From Metallyticus violacea (taxonomy: Eukaryota > Arthropoda > Insecta > Mantodea > Metallyticidae): a stretch of 64,000 nucleotides of DNA. Shown in pieces: positions 35,984 to 50,000 of this stretch. Made by a program: the position numbers and the translations under genes. Under the pieces are notes generated by a model. It had not been told where the DNA came from. It searched no databases and was given only the letters and a program-made list of their open reading frames with translations. Location of the stretch: assembly GCA_030762175.1 (NCBI GenBank), contig CM060834.1, positions 32,672,501 to 32,736,500 on the forward strand, written 5' to 3'. Numbering within the stretch: the stretch's first letter is position 1; every line of letters starts with the position of its first letter.

Positions 35984-36331
35984 ATCGCGCTATAGGCCTC
36001 AGTAAGAAGAATTAACTACCTGAAATGGAAAACAAATCTCTCCCAGTGAAAAAGTGTTAGTTTTCTCGAAGACCAGAGAATGCAACTTGTTTACTACTAT
36101 TTTACAGTGACGTAATTTTTATGGAAAAAGTGTTTTTGGTAACATGAGGTCTTCTATAGCAACGCGGTAGTATATCATATCATTATTACAGCACGAGCTG
36201 TCAAAAACTTCGACGCACAACTTCGTATTTGTTTAGGGCGTTTGTTCTGCAGTCCTTTTAAAGTTTCTCGAGCGTAAGCAGCAGCATTGGGGCGGTATTT
36301 ATAATAATTAGACAACCATTTAACGAACAAA
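35984..36331 (+). promoter_or_regulatory. Putative 5' leader of the cotransporter (promoter or 5' UTR exon)
   Basis: Two readings are possible. First, a strong acceptor-like pyrimidine tract ends in CAG at 35981-35983, so a 5' UTR exon could run from 35984 into the first coding exon (a weaker acceptor-like ATTATTACAG ends at 36190). Second, TATTTATAATAATTAG at about 36296-36311 could be a TATA-like element, but it lies only ~20-35 bases before the ATG. The context of the ATG at 36332, AACAAAATGG, is a good insect start context. Confidence 0.4.
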
Positions 36332-36670
36332 ATGGATCCTAAACATAGGTTTAATGTGAGGCGAGTCTCAGATTCACGGAACGGCGGAGGTGGGATTGTC
36401 AACGAAGGAATGATGCCGGATGTGCCAGAAAACGAAGTTCTCGAGCTGGATGGCGCCACAGCTATAGGTGTTGGTCCTGTGGGGAATAAGGTTCCGGATG
36501 ATATGAACTCCACTTATCCTGCTGGTAACTACGACGGGAAAGTTAGAAGAGGATCCTTGGCACAGCTCACTCGGGAGGCACTGCCTAGGCTGGACTATTA
36601 CCGCAACTGTGTGCAGGCCATGAAAAGACCATCAATTGGCGAGCTGCATGGAGAGCCCATAGACCCCAAG
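36332..36670 (+). CDS. SLC12 cotransporter, coding exon 1 (regulatory N-terminus)
   Basis: 113 codons ending exactly before the donor AAG|GTGAGT. It begins [16 protein letters not shown] and carries the RFNV kinase-docking motif at residues 6-9, a Gly/acidic linker, and [20 protein letters not shown] at residues 71-90, the conserved phosphoregulatory segment. It ends [16 protein letters not shown]. The ATG is chosen because the RFxV motif of this family lies near the N-terminus and the start context is good. The antisense frame at 36175-36513 is a shadow. Confidence 0.95.
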
Positions 36671-38033
36671 GTGAGTTGAAAATAGATTTTGATATTTCTT
36701 TCGTCTTTCTAGTTATTCAGTGTAAGAACTTGTGTAGCGGCTGGCATAGCTCGTAAGAGCATGCCCAGGCCCGAGCACTGGCTTACTCACAATACTGAAG
36801 AGAGTATATAGCACGTTACACCTGCGTCTTGTAGGCTAGGTATCTTTCTAACTAGCGGCTATAATGTCCTGGTTGCCCTTAATGTTGCAATAAAGATTAT
36901 ATCGTACCTTTATTTTTAAATTATTAAGTTTTCAAAAATAATGATAATATTTCCTCATTCTCTTACAGAATCAGAAGTAGGAATATAGCGCACTGGTTTT
37001 TTTAATAGCATGATATATATGGTAATAGTGTTTTAAAGAATTTTTTATACGGGGTGAACGATCCTTCACGCAACCGATTTCCGGCGTGCGGTTGGCCGGC
37101 GGGGCTGGCTGCTCTGTCGGTGGTGCGAGTGACAGGAAGTCCGCAATAAGTAGGTATAGTATGGTTTATCGTGTAAGTTATTTCTAACATGCATAACATA
37201 AACATTTAAAAAGAAAAGTAAATATATTAAGCCTGGAACTGCCTCCCTTCGTTGTTCAAGCATTTCTGACACCTGCTTCAGAAATTGCTCATTACACTCT
37301 GCAGTTGCCTCTGAGAAATGGCAACTATTTCTTGACGAATGTTAGTTTTAAATTCATCTAAAGTGCGTGGAATTTTTGTACACTTTCTCTTCTAATGCCC
37401 CCTCAGAGATAAAGAACACTTCTTGTTTCGAAATTTATTTACTAATCAATGAATCAAAATCCGATTAGGAACGTGAGCATCAGGAAATTCCTCTTGAAAT
37501 AATCTCCTTACAGAATGCGCTGATTCTGTACGCGCGTATGAATCTCAATACTCTTTGGGGAATAGTATATTTGTATTGCCCATTTCACTTGGTACACTTT
37601 CACTCAATTGAGTGGTCTAATAAATACGTGCTACTTTAGGAAGATTTCAACTCACAATGAAGCCTCGGAGGGGAAATATACTCCGCCGACATAGTGACAT
37701 AGCGCTGCCGGCCTGTCCCGCGGTTCGTCAAGCATTGCTCATCCAGTATTTAATTAATTGCAAAGTTTCATCGTTACAAATATTGTGAAAAATTGACAAA
37801 CTATGATCAAAACTTATAACTTATTTCTGTTTTGGTTGAATATATCTTAGCTATCTGTAGAATTTTCCCAAAATATTCTTTTAAATATCATATGATATAT
37901 TAATATCAAGATACTGGTGTTCAAACCACTTGCATATATCACAAAGTATTATGCAGTGTTAGTCGTATCATCTATAGGGTATCCCATAATAAATGCAATT
38001 TAATAATAATAATATAATAATAATAATAATAAC

Positions 38034-38084
<51 letters not shown>

Positions 38085-41000
38085 CATATTTGAACTCCAC
38101 ACCGTAAATTAGAGTCGAATATATCAAGAAGCTTAGATTACAAAAGCATTTTTACAGAAACCTCTTCAACTGGTGATAAATTAAAAGATAAATTTGAATA
38201 TAAGAGCCTGATTCTCGATAAGACTCGCACATATTCAATTTAGTAAGCCAAGGAAGTTGTCAAAGAACGGAAGCGGCAAGTACAACACCTATCTCATAGC
38301 CCAGTTTACAGCCTTGAGGCGTTTCGAATTCTTGAAACATTTGAGTAGATAAGAGTGGGACAGGAAGACGTTTCCCAAGAAAGCAGGATACTATGACCTT
38401 GATGTTAAAATTGTTTTAACCTAAATGTTTATTAGGTTAAATGCCTAAATGTTGAGAGAATATTTCGAAAAACTTGCTTTTAATGTTGTGTAAAATTAGT
38501 TTTCATTTAATTGCATAATTTTATTCTCTGATAATAGAAATTTATCAGGTGCATAGCATTTAAACTTTTACACAACGGAGATGAACTACTATAAACGTCA
38601 TAAAAAATAGCAGCACATCAAGCTATAAAGAGCATTCTAGATGCTCTCCCCAAAATCAAGTTAAATAAAGAAAAAATAGCAACTAGACAATTTTATTGAT
38701 TCATTTTAATGTATATCTGCCACTAAGCCGTACACTTTCATTATACGAGCTATTCTAAATGACTTTAACAACTTTGTGTACTTATTACAAAAAGGCATAT
38801 AATTCTATAAAAAGTATAAAGTAACAAAGCATAGAAAAATTCTCCAAGTTTATTTCAATTTTGTTCGCGCATGCGTATTCATGGTTAGGGGCCATTGAAA
38901 TTCCAAGTGCTGTACCGTGTATATCAAAAGTTTTACTATTACCAGTCACACGCTTTTTACATTAAAGTGTTGTAAATATTTTTAACACAGGTAGTACTTG
39001 TAAAGTTCTTCTATCTAATACTTCATGTGTTTTTCTGTAATAAATAATTTTCTTTTAATAAAGCCACAAAATTGTTTCATTGATTTATAATATTCCTGTA
39101 CTTTCTGGTTATGGGTCAATTTGAGCTAGTTGCAAATAAGAAGGGCTTTAGGAAATTCAAGTTCATGCACTCATAGCACAAAATGCATCATCTTTTGACA
39201 TTTAAGCAAGAATATAGAACATTAGTGACGAGGAATTAAATAAACATTCAAAAGTTTAGAGCTAACTGTACAAACTGTTTTATTTGAATTACCGTGTATT
39301 GCGTACACACTGTTTTACAACCAAATCGTGCGCGAGCAATTCTGCTACAATAGTCACGAGGCACACTCTACAATTATACCTGTGCTTTAGCACTTAAATA
39401 CCAGAAGGGAACGAAAGTATCTAAATTATTTCAAAACAGGCATTTTGGAGCAGGCAGGAAATTTTTGAAATGACGCCCCGCCAGTACCTTTGTTTATTTT
39501 TTATATTTAAACATAATACACATAAACACTGTTAATTGTATAAAATTATCAAATTAAGATCGGCATTTTAGCTTTTCGTGTAGAAAAAATAACACAACTT
39601 GAGTAACTTATTGCAAGTATTAAAAATAATTTATTAAGCTTGTCAAAAAAAATTATCCTAGTAATAGCCTTTTTTGCGTAAAAACGTAGTTTAAAACAGT
39701 TGCTGCTAAAAGCAGACATTTAACAGGCGTTCTTATTAAAATCGAATGCTACAGGAAAACACACCTTAAGCTATTCAACTGGCACACTTTGCACTCTCAG
39801 TTTTGTAAAGAATGGTAAAAGATTTAAATAAATTACTTACTTAAAAATATTATTGATAAACAAGCATTTAAGAACTCCTATAAGGAAGCTGAATATAGAG
39901 CAATTGCAACTTTAATAGCTCCATGTATTCAAGCAGTTGCAGTGTATCAGTGTTGTTATAATGCCAAAAAGTCCGTATACGTTAGCACACATACTCTTCA
40001 TGTATGATTCCTATGTGACAACAAACTCATATAGAAAAGTGAGACGGCGATTTATATACAGATTCCCTGCTGTTCGTGCCCCTTACAGAGAAAAGGTTAG
40101 TAATCTTGTGAATAAGTTAGGGAAACGGGGTCTGTTTTTCATAGGAAACCGAAAGTAAAACACCGTATTCTTACAGAGGAAAAACTCGTTAACTCCGGAG
40201 AAAAGTTAGAACGAAGTCCACAGGAATCTCTGAGAAAGCTTGCACAAAAATGTTGAATTTCCCAAACCTCGGCTTGGAATGCGACTAAACTTTTAAAATT
40301 AAAGCGCATAACATAACTGTGGTTCAGGAATTGCAGCCACGTGGTAATGTGAGTAGAGTTAATTTCTGCAATTGAGTGTTGGATAAAATTAATGTTTACT
40401 CTATCGTTTTAATGGATGAAACATGGTTTTATTTATATTACTATGTAGCGACACTAAGCAATAGATTCTGCCCGCAGAAAAACCATTCTTGTACGCGAAA
40501 TGCCATTGTATGACCTTTTTTTTTGTGCTATGAATGCATACAGAAATCTATGTGCTTGAATTGAAGGGGCTATGAATATGCGATCCACCGCAAACAGTGG
40601 ATCAGTACCAAGCAAATCGCCGTTAAACCGCGAAGCGTCCAAACAAGGACTTTATATGATGAAATAGGGAGATTTCAGGCTATGACGTTCTGGTATACGA
40701 GCAAGGAAGCTTCCAAAAGAGGGATTCTAAATCTGGCTAGCTAAAATGCAGTTTTAAAATATTGTCTAGATACTTTGTGGACAAACCTAGTAGTTAGACC
40801 TTTCTTTCCAGCGTCTTGAAGAACTTATTGAAAATTGTATGCTTTAACATATAAATTATAAATTATAAAATGGAATTTTTGTTGTGCGTTTGAATTTAAA
40901 TTGTATTATATTTTTAAACTGCCACGCTAAGAGTGTTATGTCTAATCAGTAATGCACACTGGTCCATCCATACAAATAAATACAGAATTGTTATACATGA

Positions 41001-44000
41001 TAGAAACAGTTTCACATATATACTGTAACTATATTATTTGACTTATTACAAAACTTGACACACATAGAAAAAGTCAATTTTTTTATATACATGACAAGCG
41101 CTCTATGTGTACTTCCTACTGATTCTGCAGATATCAAGTCTTCAAATAAGTCTTCTCACACTCGAAGCAACATGTTTCTGCCTATCTTTCAAGGCATTGT
41201 TGATAGAAGCTTGCAGTTCTGGTAGGTTTCCTGATAAAGGAGGCACAAACACTGAATCTTTGACATGGTCTCACACAAAAATATCGCATGGGGTTAGCGG
41301 GGAAACGTGCAGGCCGTGCTAGGAGTTGCTGATCATCTTCCCCATCACTACCGATACATCTATTTCTCAATCTTCTGTTCAAAAATGTGCGAACATTGTG
41401 ATGGAAGTGGGGTAGAGCACCATCCTGTTGGTAGAGAAAATTCACACTGTCAGTCTCCAACTGCGGAATGAACCAATTTTCCAACATTACCAGATGTAAT
41501 GTCTCTTTGCAGAAGAAAAAGGGACCGTAAACTTTGAACTGTGAGACTGCACAGAATACACTAACTTTTGGTGAGGTTCGGACGTACTGCACGATAACGC
41601 GAGGTTTTCTGTGCCACAGATTCGCACATTGTGCCTGTCACGTTGCCATTCCAAAAATGTTGCTTCATCACTAAAACATGTCTCTCACCAAACGCATCCT
41701 CTTCCGTAAGTTGCTACAACCGTGCAGAAAACCCAAAGCGTCATCGGGCGTCAGGGCTTGGAGCAAGCAATAAGGCTTCTGTTGCAACCGTTTCCATAAG
41801 ATCTTCCAAACGGTCGATTGTGGAATACTCAGCTCTCTGCTTGCTCTGTTCGTCGACTTCTGTGGGTTATGTGTAAAACTCGCCGCAAGCGTTCAACAAT
41901 TTCTTCGGTTACTGTGGACCAACCCTCTGATCTCCCCTTACAGAGGTATCCTGAGGTTGTAAACTGCAATTACCACAGCCGAATGGAGTTTGCAATTGGT
42001 ACATTTTTATGAACTTTATTCTGAAGTGTCGTTACACGGTTATGACAGACTGATGCAAATGAAATTCAAGCACAGCACATGCTTTATCAGCAGATGTCGC
42101 CATCTTTACTAACTGCTAACTGCTGCACTCTTGCGGCAGAAATCCGAAACGGGGCTGAAAGAAAATAAAACTTTTTTAAATTTTTCTGTATACTTGTGAA
42201 GTTTTATGATATGTGTCAAATAATATGGTTACAGCAAGTTTATGAAACCGCTTCAATCATTTGCAAGACAAATAGCCCTGTATTATTATAAAAGAAAGAT
42301 GATGAATTTTAGTTCTGAAGACTTAACTAATTTTAGAAACAAAAACATTCAATTTTTAGTTTTGCACACTAGAAATATGTTATTAAAACAGTTAAAGTCT
42401 TCCGGGCTGTTTTGCCATGGTCCATGGTTCAATATGCTACTTTTCTTCTTCCACTACCCAAGTAATATTGATCGACTTTCTAAAACCAGGCAGAAACGGA
42501 TCAGTACTGTCGTTTTTTAGCAGTCAGGTATTGTTCATCATCTACTGATGATGCCAACCGCAGTGGTGGGTGAAAGCTATGGTAGCATATTAAATCATGG
42601 ACCACGGCAAAACAGCCCGGAAGAGTTTTAACTGTTTTAATTACAACACAGGTCCTGAAAGCCTAAGAAGTATTATAGAATTATGTAAACAATCTTAAAA
42701 TGCTACTTTTGTTAACTAAACTTCTTCTAATATCTCATTTTACAAAGCTGTATTTTCTATATAATTCTATTTATAGCCGTTTAACTCCACAAGGTTTCTC
42801 AAAACAAAGAACATTAGTAGTGGCAGCATTATTTTGGCCTCTGATAGCAAGCCAGTTTCGTGCAACATGAACGATAATTATCTACCAAGCAATGTGTCAG
42901 GGGCAGATAAAGTGTCCTTGCATTAACTATTCCATATGAAGGAAACTGGTCATTGTAACTTTGATAACGTGAAATACCATGGAATTATTGAAAAAGCAAA
43001 CAAAACATACCTTTATCTTCATATGACGACACTACATTATACTAATGCGCCATTTTCTTACGTCATTTCAAAAAATGCATTTAAATAAGATCCTATAAGG
43101 CTGTAAATGTATTTTGTACCCAATAATTTAGCATTCCCATTTTTAGAACGAAATATAACAACAACGTTCAAGCTTTTAACGATTGAGTGCGATTTTTAAC
43201 TCTAATTTCGTTTTCAACTTAGCCAAGGTCACATATGAGGCTAGATTTAGCCACACTAAGACGGCCGTAGAAAAGTACAAGGCTTTCATGTCAAAATTTG
43301 CTAGCCTGAGAAACTACGTATTTAAAATAAATTTACCGTAAACAAAGAACACGTCTATTTAATTATTAATGGGGGGGTTGAAACTGGCGTTGATTATACT
43401 CGTATTTTAAATTTCGTCTCCTTACTCCAGTCACTTATACTTGAAATTTCTAATGTCACCCCTACCTTATGATAACGAGATGGGTGGCTCAAGCGGTAAC
43501 GCTTTCAATTTTCTTGGACCGGCCATACTGACTTCTTTTCTCCTGGTCGTAAAGGTGAATGGTGGGCTGGATCTTTCCTTTCAACGAATTTTCCACTCCA
43601 TTTCACATCTTGTCCTTCCGTTGAGCTGTTACAGGGTCAAAAATGCCCAACCTAATTTAAATAACAACATTTCATTCTTCTGGTTTTCATGACCGCAAAA
43701 TATCGACAATCCTTTGATTAAAGACTGGAACATACGCTTTGCCTCTGCAGAAAGCATTGCATACTTCTCATGTTTTTAAATCAATACTTAGAGTTGACTT
43801 ACCCAGTTTTAAACTTCAATTTTTTCTTCCAATAGTCACAAAGAAAAGGCTTTGAATGTAAGCTTTGTACAGTGTTCATTTTGTTTACATTCAAGTAACA
43901 CAAAAATAAATAAAGCAACCACTTTACGCATTCATACAAAACTTCACTAGCCTGCCATTTCGTGACAGCCGACTACTAATGAAACAATTGGTCATCTCTT

Positions 44001-47000
44001 TAAATACATGTTTGGCAATGAAATAACTGTACATTTTCCCATGTGTAATACACATGATTATGTTGCCATTATTATATTGTTTCACTGAAATTATTTTACA
44101 GTGTTTTGACTTTGAAATGTACCATATAAAAGCCGAGACTGACTTTCCTGGGAAAGCGCACGACATTCCAAATGGAGTATACACATTATGGCTCTTATGG
44201 GCAAGACAACCCCGCTCTTCTCACTTTCACACGAACTTACCGACACCTGGACTGCAAAACAAGTTCCTTACAGATAATAATCGCAAAAACAAATATTAGG
44301 TGCAAAATAAAAGTCCCTTGCAGATATTTTTATACATAAAAATCTCATAAAGCAATGTTTGTAAGAAAGTAAATGTTGCATTTTTGGGGGGTAGCGTTAA
44401 TTCTGATTCCTGATTTTTTTAAAAAATATGTCCCTAATCATTTGTCGAGAAATTCCCGTACATTTTAATTGCTGAGCTGGAGTGTTACTAGACTGCATAT
44501 TTCCTGTAGAAGTGCACCTATTGCAAGTTGCTAAGGCAATACCAATTTGGATTCAGGCTGGAGTGCTTTCGCCTGAATAACGCATTATTCCATATATCGA
44601 AAGTCAAAATAAGAAAAATGCACGAATTAGGCTTCAAATATACTCCTCATTACCCTATTACCATCATTAAATACTATTTGCCGAGTTTGTAACAACTGTT
44701 TCTCCGAACGCGAAGAACAGATTGGAAATTTGCTGCATCAAATGTAGTGGAATGTGTTGTGAATTAAAATTTATATTAAACAGCTCTTCAAGCAAATCTC
44801 ATTCTCTCAAATATTTTAAGTGTTTTTGCTACTCTGCAGTTTCTCCACCTCAGATCTTTTATAGATACGTTGTTCTTTAATTCGTACTCTTTGTATTTAT
44901 CCTAACCATACCAAACGTTTATTTCATATAATCAAATGTTTATATATTTTAAACTACCACCATAAAAGTCCTGCTATTGATTGTTTTTTATTTTTCAATT
45001 AGTTAAAGCGATGGTTTATTTAAAATAGTTCACTTTAAAATGTGAATTTAATTTAATATCTAAGTTATAGGTTCCCTTGGAATGTTTTGCTTATAAGCTG
45101 CGAGTGTTTAAAGATGGGAAAGCGTGTAATATTTTAATTGCTACAGAAACTCCATCCTCCCATGCACTCAGCTTTCTAATACCTCTGGCACATGTAATTT
45201 TGCAGGTAGATTTAGATGCTGAAGCGCAGAAACCAGTAGCGGAAGGCTCCTCTCATGGTGTAAAGCTGGGATGGATACAAGGCGTGTTGATACCATGCCT
45301 TCTCAACATCTGGGGTGTGATGCTCTTCCTCAGACTCTCCTGGGTTGTCGCACAATCCGGTGTGGGTAAGTTTTTTACTTCAAGTGCATCTTTAAGAGAA
45401 ATTAATACCATAGCGATTCTTTATCATATAGCTGTTTTATAAAGCATCCGTATTTCACTTATAATACGAAATGATACGAATATCGCGCAATCTGTGGGTA
45501 TGTTTATTAGTAGGGCAATGAAATGATAATAGTAAGCCATGCAGATGCTAAATGGCGGTTGTATACAGAGTGTGTAGCGAAAGGACAGTGTTCATTTGTT
45601 GTCAAGTAGAGAAAGACATGGGCAAGAAGGCGATTATGATGGATAAAGTTCGACTGCGGGGTTTTTGTGGAAGGAAGGGGCCAAAACTGAAATTCATCGA
45701 CATATATGATCAAGAAGCTACTGCACAGAAGCCTGTTTATGATTTGGTCAATGAGTTCACCAGTGGCAGGAAATCTGCACATAAGAATGTGAGTACACGT
45801 CTCACAGCATCGCGGTCTCCCAAAAACATTGAGGTTATGTCTGAATTAAATGTGGCTTATAGGCGCATAACGTTTGATGAACAGGTCTCTGTCAAGCAAC
45901 CCTGCACACCATTATTCACGACGATTTGAACATGAAAAGAATGTGCGCTTATTACGTTCCAAGTGATCTAACACAGTCACAGAAGGGGAAAAGGATTGAA
46001 GTCTGTCGTCGGCTACTGGAAATGCATATTGAAGATGCTGATTTTTGGAGAATCAGAAAAGAAAATGCAATCCAGCAATGGAAACATCCAGGGAGTCCCC
46101 TTCACAAGAAATTTTGTGTCGCTCTATCTGCAGGTAAGCAGATAAGCGCGGAGGACTGGCTTCCTCAAGGACGGATTGTCAACAGCGAGGTATACTGTTA
46201 GGCCTTTACACGGCTAGACGCAGGAATGAGCAACTGCGAAAGGGGAAGTGGTCGATAGGAATATTTCTCGCGGCCCCACACCAGCAACACTAGGACAGTA
46301 AAGTTACCATCACTGAAGTTCATTGTTGTGCAGCACCCGCCATAATCACCCAATCTCGCTCCGCCTGATTTATGCCTTACGTGAAGAACTAACTGCGAGT
46401 TAAAAAATTCGCCAAAGAGGAAATTTGGACAGCTGTTATAGATTAGTACTCTCGAACAGAGGTTTCGTGATGCCATAATGAATTTACCAGCACAACAGCG
46501 CATTGAAGTTGGTGTGGAGTATATTGAGAGAACCCATGTTGCATAATAAATAAGATACAAAATCTGCTATTGTAAATCATTTCCGAGCGCCCTTCTGAAA
46601 AAAATATTAGTTATTTTTGAACATTTTTCAATGTGTACGAAGTATTGTATTATTAAAATGTAATATTATACCATATAGATTATTTATGAATAACATAAAA
46701 TAATGCACTAAAAGACCAACTTTTTCTTTTCTGAGAAATTATAGTCAATATATCACTAAATGCACAATAAACGCAGTTGCTGCTCAGTTTTTCACTGCCC
46801 AATTTCTTATATTTTCACAATTTATTCTATCTTGTTAGGAATTCTACTCCACAATAAAAAATACTATCGTGCTTCAGCATTAGTCAACGGAAATCATCCT
46901 TTCGCCTAGTCGCAACGATGCTCAACTATTTCGTACTTATACACATTATTCAGATGTATATGCATTTCGTCCCCCACAGTGAGAAAGTAACACTTCGTTG

Positions 47001-50000
47001 CATTGGTTTCATTTCAATGTCAATTATTTAATAATAACAATGCACTGCTGCAGATGTTGCTAAGAAATATATAAGAAATAGAAATCAATATAAATTCAAT
47101 TTTTTCAATTGATAGATAATTTAATGAGATAAAAATTACAATGAATTACTCTCTAATTTTTCATCGTAGTTTCTATTAAAATTTTTTATATTTTTTGTAA
47201 AAAAAAATTAAGTGTTAAAAATGGACCAACAATTTGGTATACTTTTGCAATAAAGTTTAATGAGTTAATACATTGATTACATGACAGTAAGTTAGTAGAC
47301 AATATCCTTATGACGACGAATTTAAAAAACAAATGAAATAAAACAACATTTTCCGTGGATATGCTTGTCATATGAATCCTTATGCAGCACTGCAGTTTTT
47401 AGACTGTAACACATTTTGTTACTTTCATCAACATAAAATAATTTTTTTAAATTAATTAAGTAAACAATTATGTATTTATTATTTTTATTTTATTTTTACT
47501 ACTTTTTTATTCATAGGTGCGAGATGTAACTTTAACTTCACTTCTCCCATCGCAGTAGTTAAGAATTAAAAATTTTCTAGAAGAATTGTCATAATATACC
47601 TCTTCTGAATTCCGCTTTTTGTTACAATACTCACTCACTTCTCAGCTCAGAATAATTTGGAAAAACTGGTGGTAGAATAAACCGAAGTCCAATGAAGAAT
47701 TACATGGATCATATAACTTATGTCAAACTATCATCGATCAAACCTAATGTATGGGTACATGGAGAGAGGCAACTGAACTATACAAAGGCTGCCTATGCCT
47801 CTAAAATGACATCGTAAAATATTCTGTGTAAAATTAGCTAACTTGAGTAATTGGCTAGCAGAGCGCGGCTGTGTACTGTGAGAAACCTGTCGTCAAAGCC
47901 GCATACGGTATGTGCAGGTATCAGCTTGCAGTTAGTTTGAGACTTTTCCAACGAGTGGTTGTGCATTAATGTTTTACTCAGCACTTTCATTCAACATAAA
48001 TAATGTGCTAATTGTTATTCATTAGTTATATATGGTGTTGAAGAACGGATTTTTATGTAGAATTCTTGCAGAGAGGTGATAAGGCGATTCGCAAGAAAAT
48101 GTCCTGGCAATAGTTCCAGGTAGAAAAACTGTTCACCAACTTAAAAAAACTTCAAGAGACAGGATCTCTAAGTGAAAAGAACTTGTGCCGAAACACAATG
48201 TTCTTAGGAATAAAAGTTAAATGAAGTAAATTAAATTCCTATACAGATACTGGCAATGTATTGCCACTGAGGGTCATCCTTTTGAAAAAATATTATGACA
48301 CAAGTTAGTTTTAATTTTCATAATTTTTAAATATGCTTTCGGTAAAAATAAAAATGCAAAAATGCATGGTTTTTTCTGGTTGCGGTGGTTGTATTTCCCT
48401 CGTAAGCAGTCGTAATTCAAAACACTGTATTTAAAAGCAGCACAAACAATATGTGCGCAATAATACAGTGCGTTTCATGTTGCAGGTCAATCGTTGATCA
48501 TCATAGCCATCTCAGCCGTTGTTTGTGTGCTTACTACGTTGTCACTTTCTGCTATCAGTACAAATGGCGAAGTCAAAGGAGGTAAGTGTATTAACCCACC
48601 AAGAAACAGCTTTCTGCATTCATTTTATTTAAAATGGTGTATATAAGAGACATAGGATATAAATATTAATTTCGTAGCAGCATAGCCCCCTGGATGATAA
48701 GATAAACTCATACTACCTCCAACATATGGCATTAAGATGACATGGAATAAACCCAAATAGCCGAGAGTTATGAGCAGCATGCAAAACTTGCACTTGAAAT
48801 GCGAGTAAATTATTTCGTTTATTGCTTTAGGGATTGCTGTTGCGGTCTTTTCCTTAATTTTTCCATTTAAATTTGTCATTTTACTCAGTTTTGCTCTCTG
48901 AATTTATTTATTTATTTATTTATTTATTTCCTTCCTTCCCGTGTATCTTAGTGAAGAATACTTTATGGAAGAATTATTGTAGAATTAGTCAGTCGGTACA
49001 CATACTGCATTTCACATCTGACTGCTCTGGGAACTGTGTGATATTTTCATTAATTTAACTAGCAGAGGGTCAAATTAGTTTTAAGGTGATCCGGCATGCC
49101 TTCAGCAATGTCATGTAAATTATTAAAAGTTTTTTTTTTCCTTGTGGTATATTAGGAGTAGTTATTTCATTTTTATGGCATAAAGTTGCATGTAGTAGCT
49201 TCATTTTAACATGTTTTTTTTCATAAACCAACTTTTACTTTTTAAAAAAAAAATTTCGTTGGGCCCAATTTTTTTTTACGTTTTTATTCACACACTGTAA
49301 CCCATATTTTTCATGAAATTATTTTATTGTAAATGGCTATGTTACACTCTGCAAAGGTACTAGAAGAACTATTCCTAAAATTTTGAAAGCTTTAGGTCAA
49401 GTAGAAGCTGAGGAAGAGAAAAGTTTGTAATAAAAAAATTGTAACTTAACGAAAACATGGATGCAAAGTTAGAATTCTCTTTTCAGAACCTTCATATTTT
49501 TATTTTTTCTTACATTTTTTTTTCCTTTCCTGAGCTTATTGATTTAGAGCTTTCAAAATTTCAGGAATTAATCTTATGATACCTCTGCATAATTTAACAT
49601 GGCCATTTACAAATAAAAAATACATGGATTACAATGTATGTACAAAATGTAAAACATTTTGGTCCATTTTTTTTTGAAAAAGTAAAAATTGATTTATTTA
49701 AAAAGTCCGTGTTAAAGTGAAGCCAATATATGTAACTATATACCATAAAAAATTAAAGACGTACTTCCAATAGATCCTAAGAAAAAGAAAACCAAATTTT
49801 AATAATTTAATATTGCTAGAATAGGGCAGTCCCCTTAAAACATGCAATTTTCCACGATTATGAACAAAAGACAAACGATTTCCACAGATCCAGGCTAGAA
49901 ACAACAGTTAAATAACATACATTGAATAAAAAATTTGAAACGCAAGATTTGAAAATGAAACAAATAAACATTTTAAATTGACAGCTACAAGAATGACACA

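Noticed and set aside
36175..36513. 112-codon minus-strand frame over the first cotransporter exon
   Set aside because: It is the antisense shadow of a well supported exon and has no recognisable motif.
45077..45205. Upstream extension of exon 2 as an alternative first exon (frame starts at 45077)
   Set aside because: The extension lacks similarity to SLC12 N-termini, and the acceptor at 45205 gives a phase-perfect join to exon 1. An alternative promoter cannot be fully excluded.
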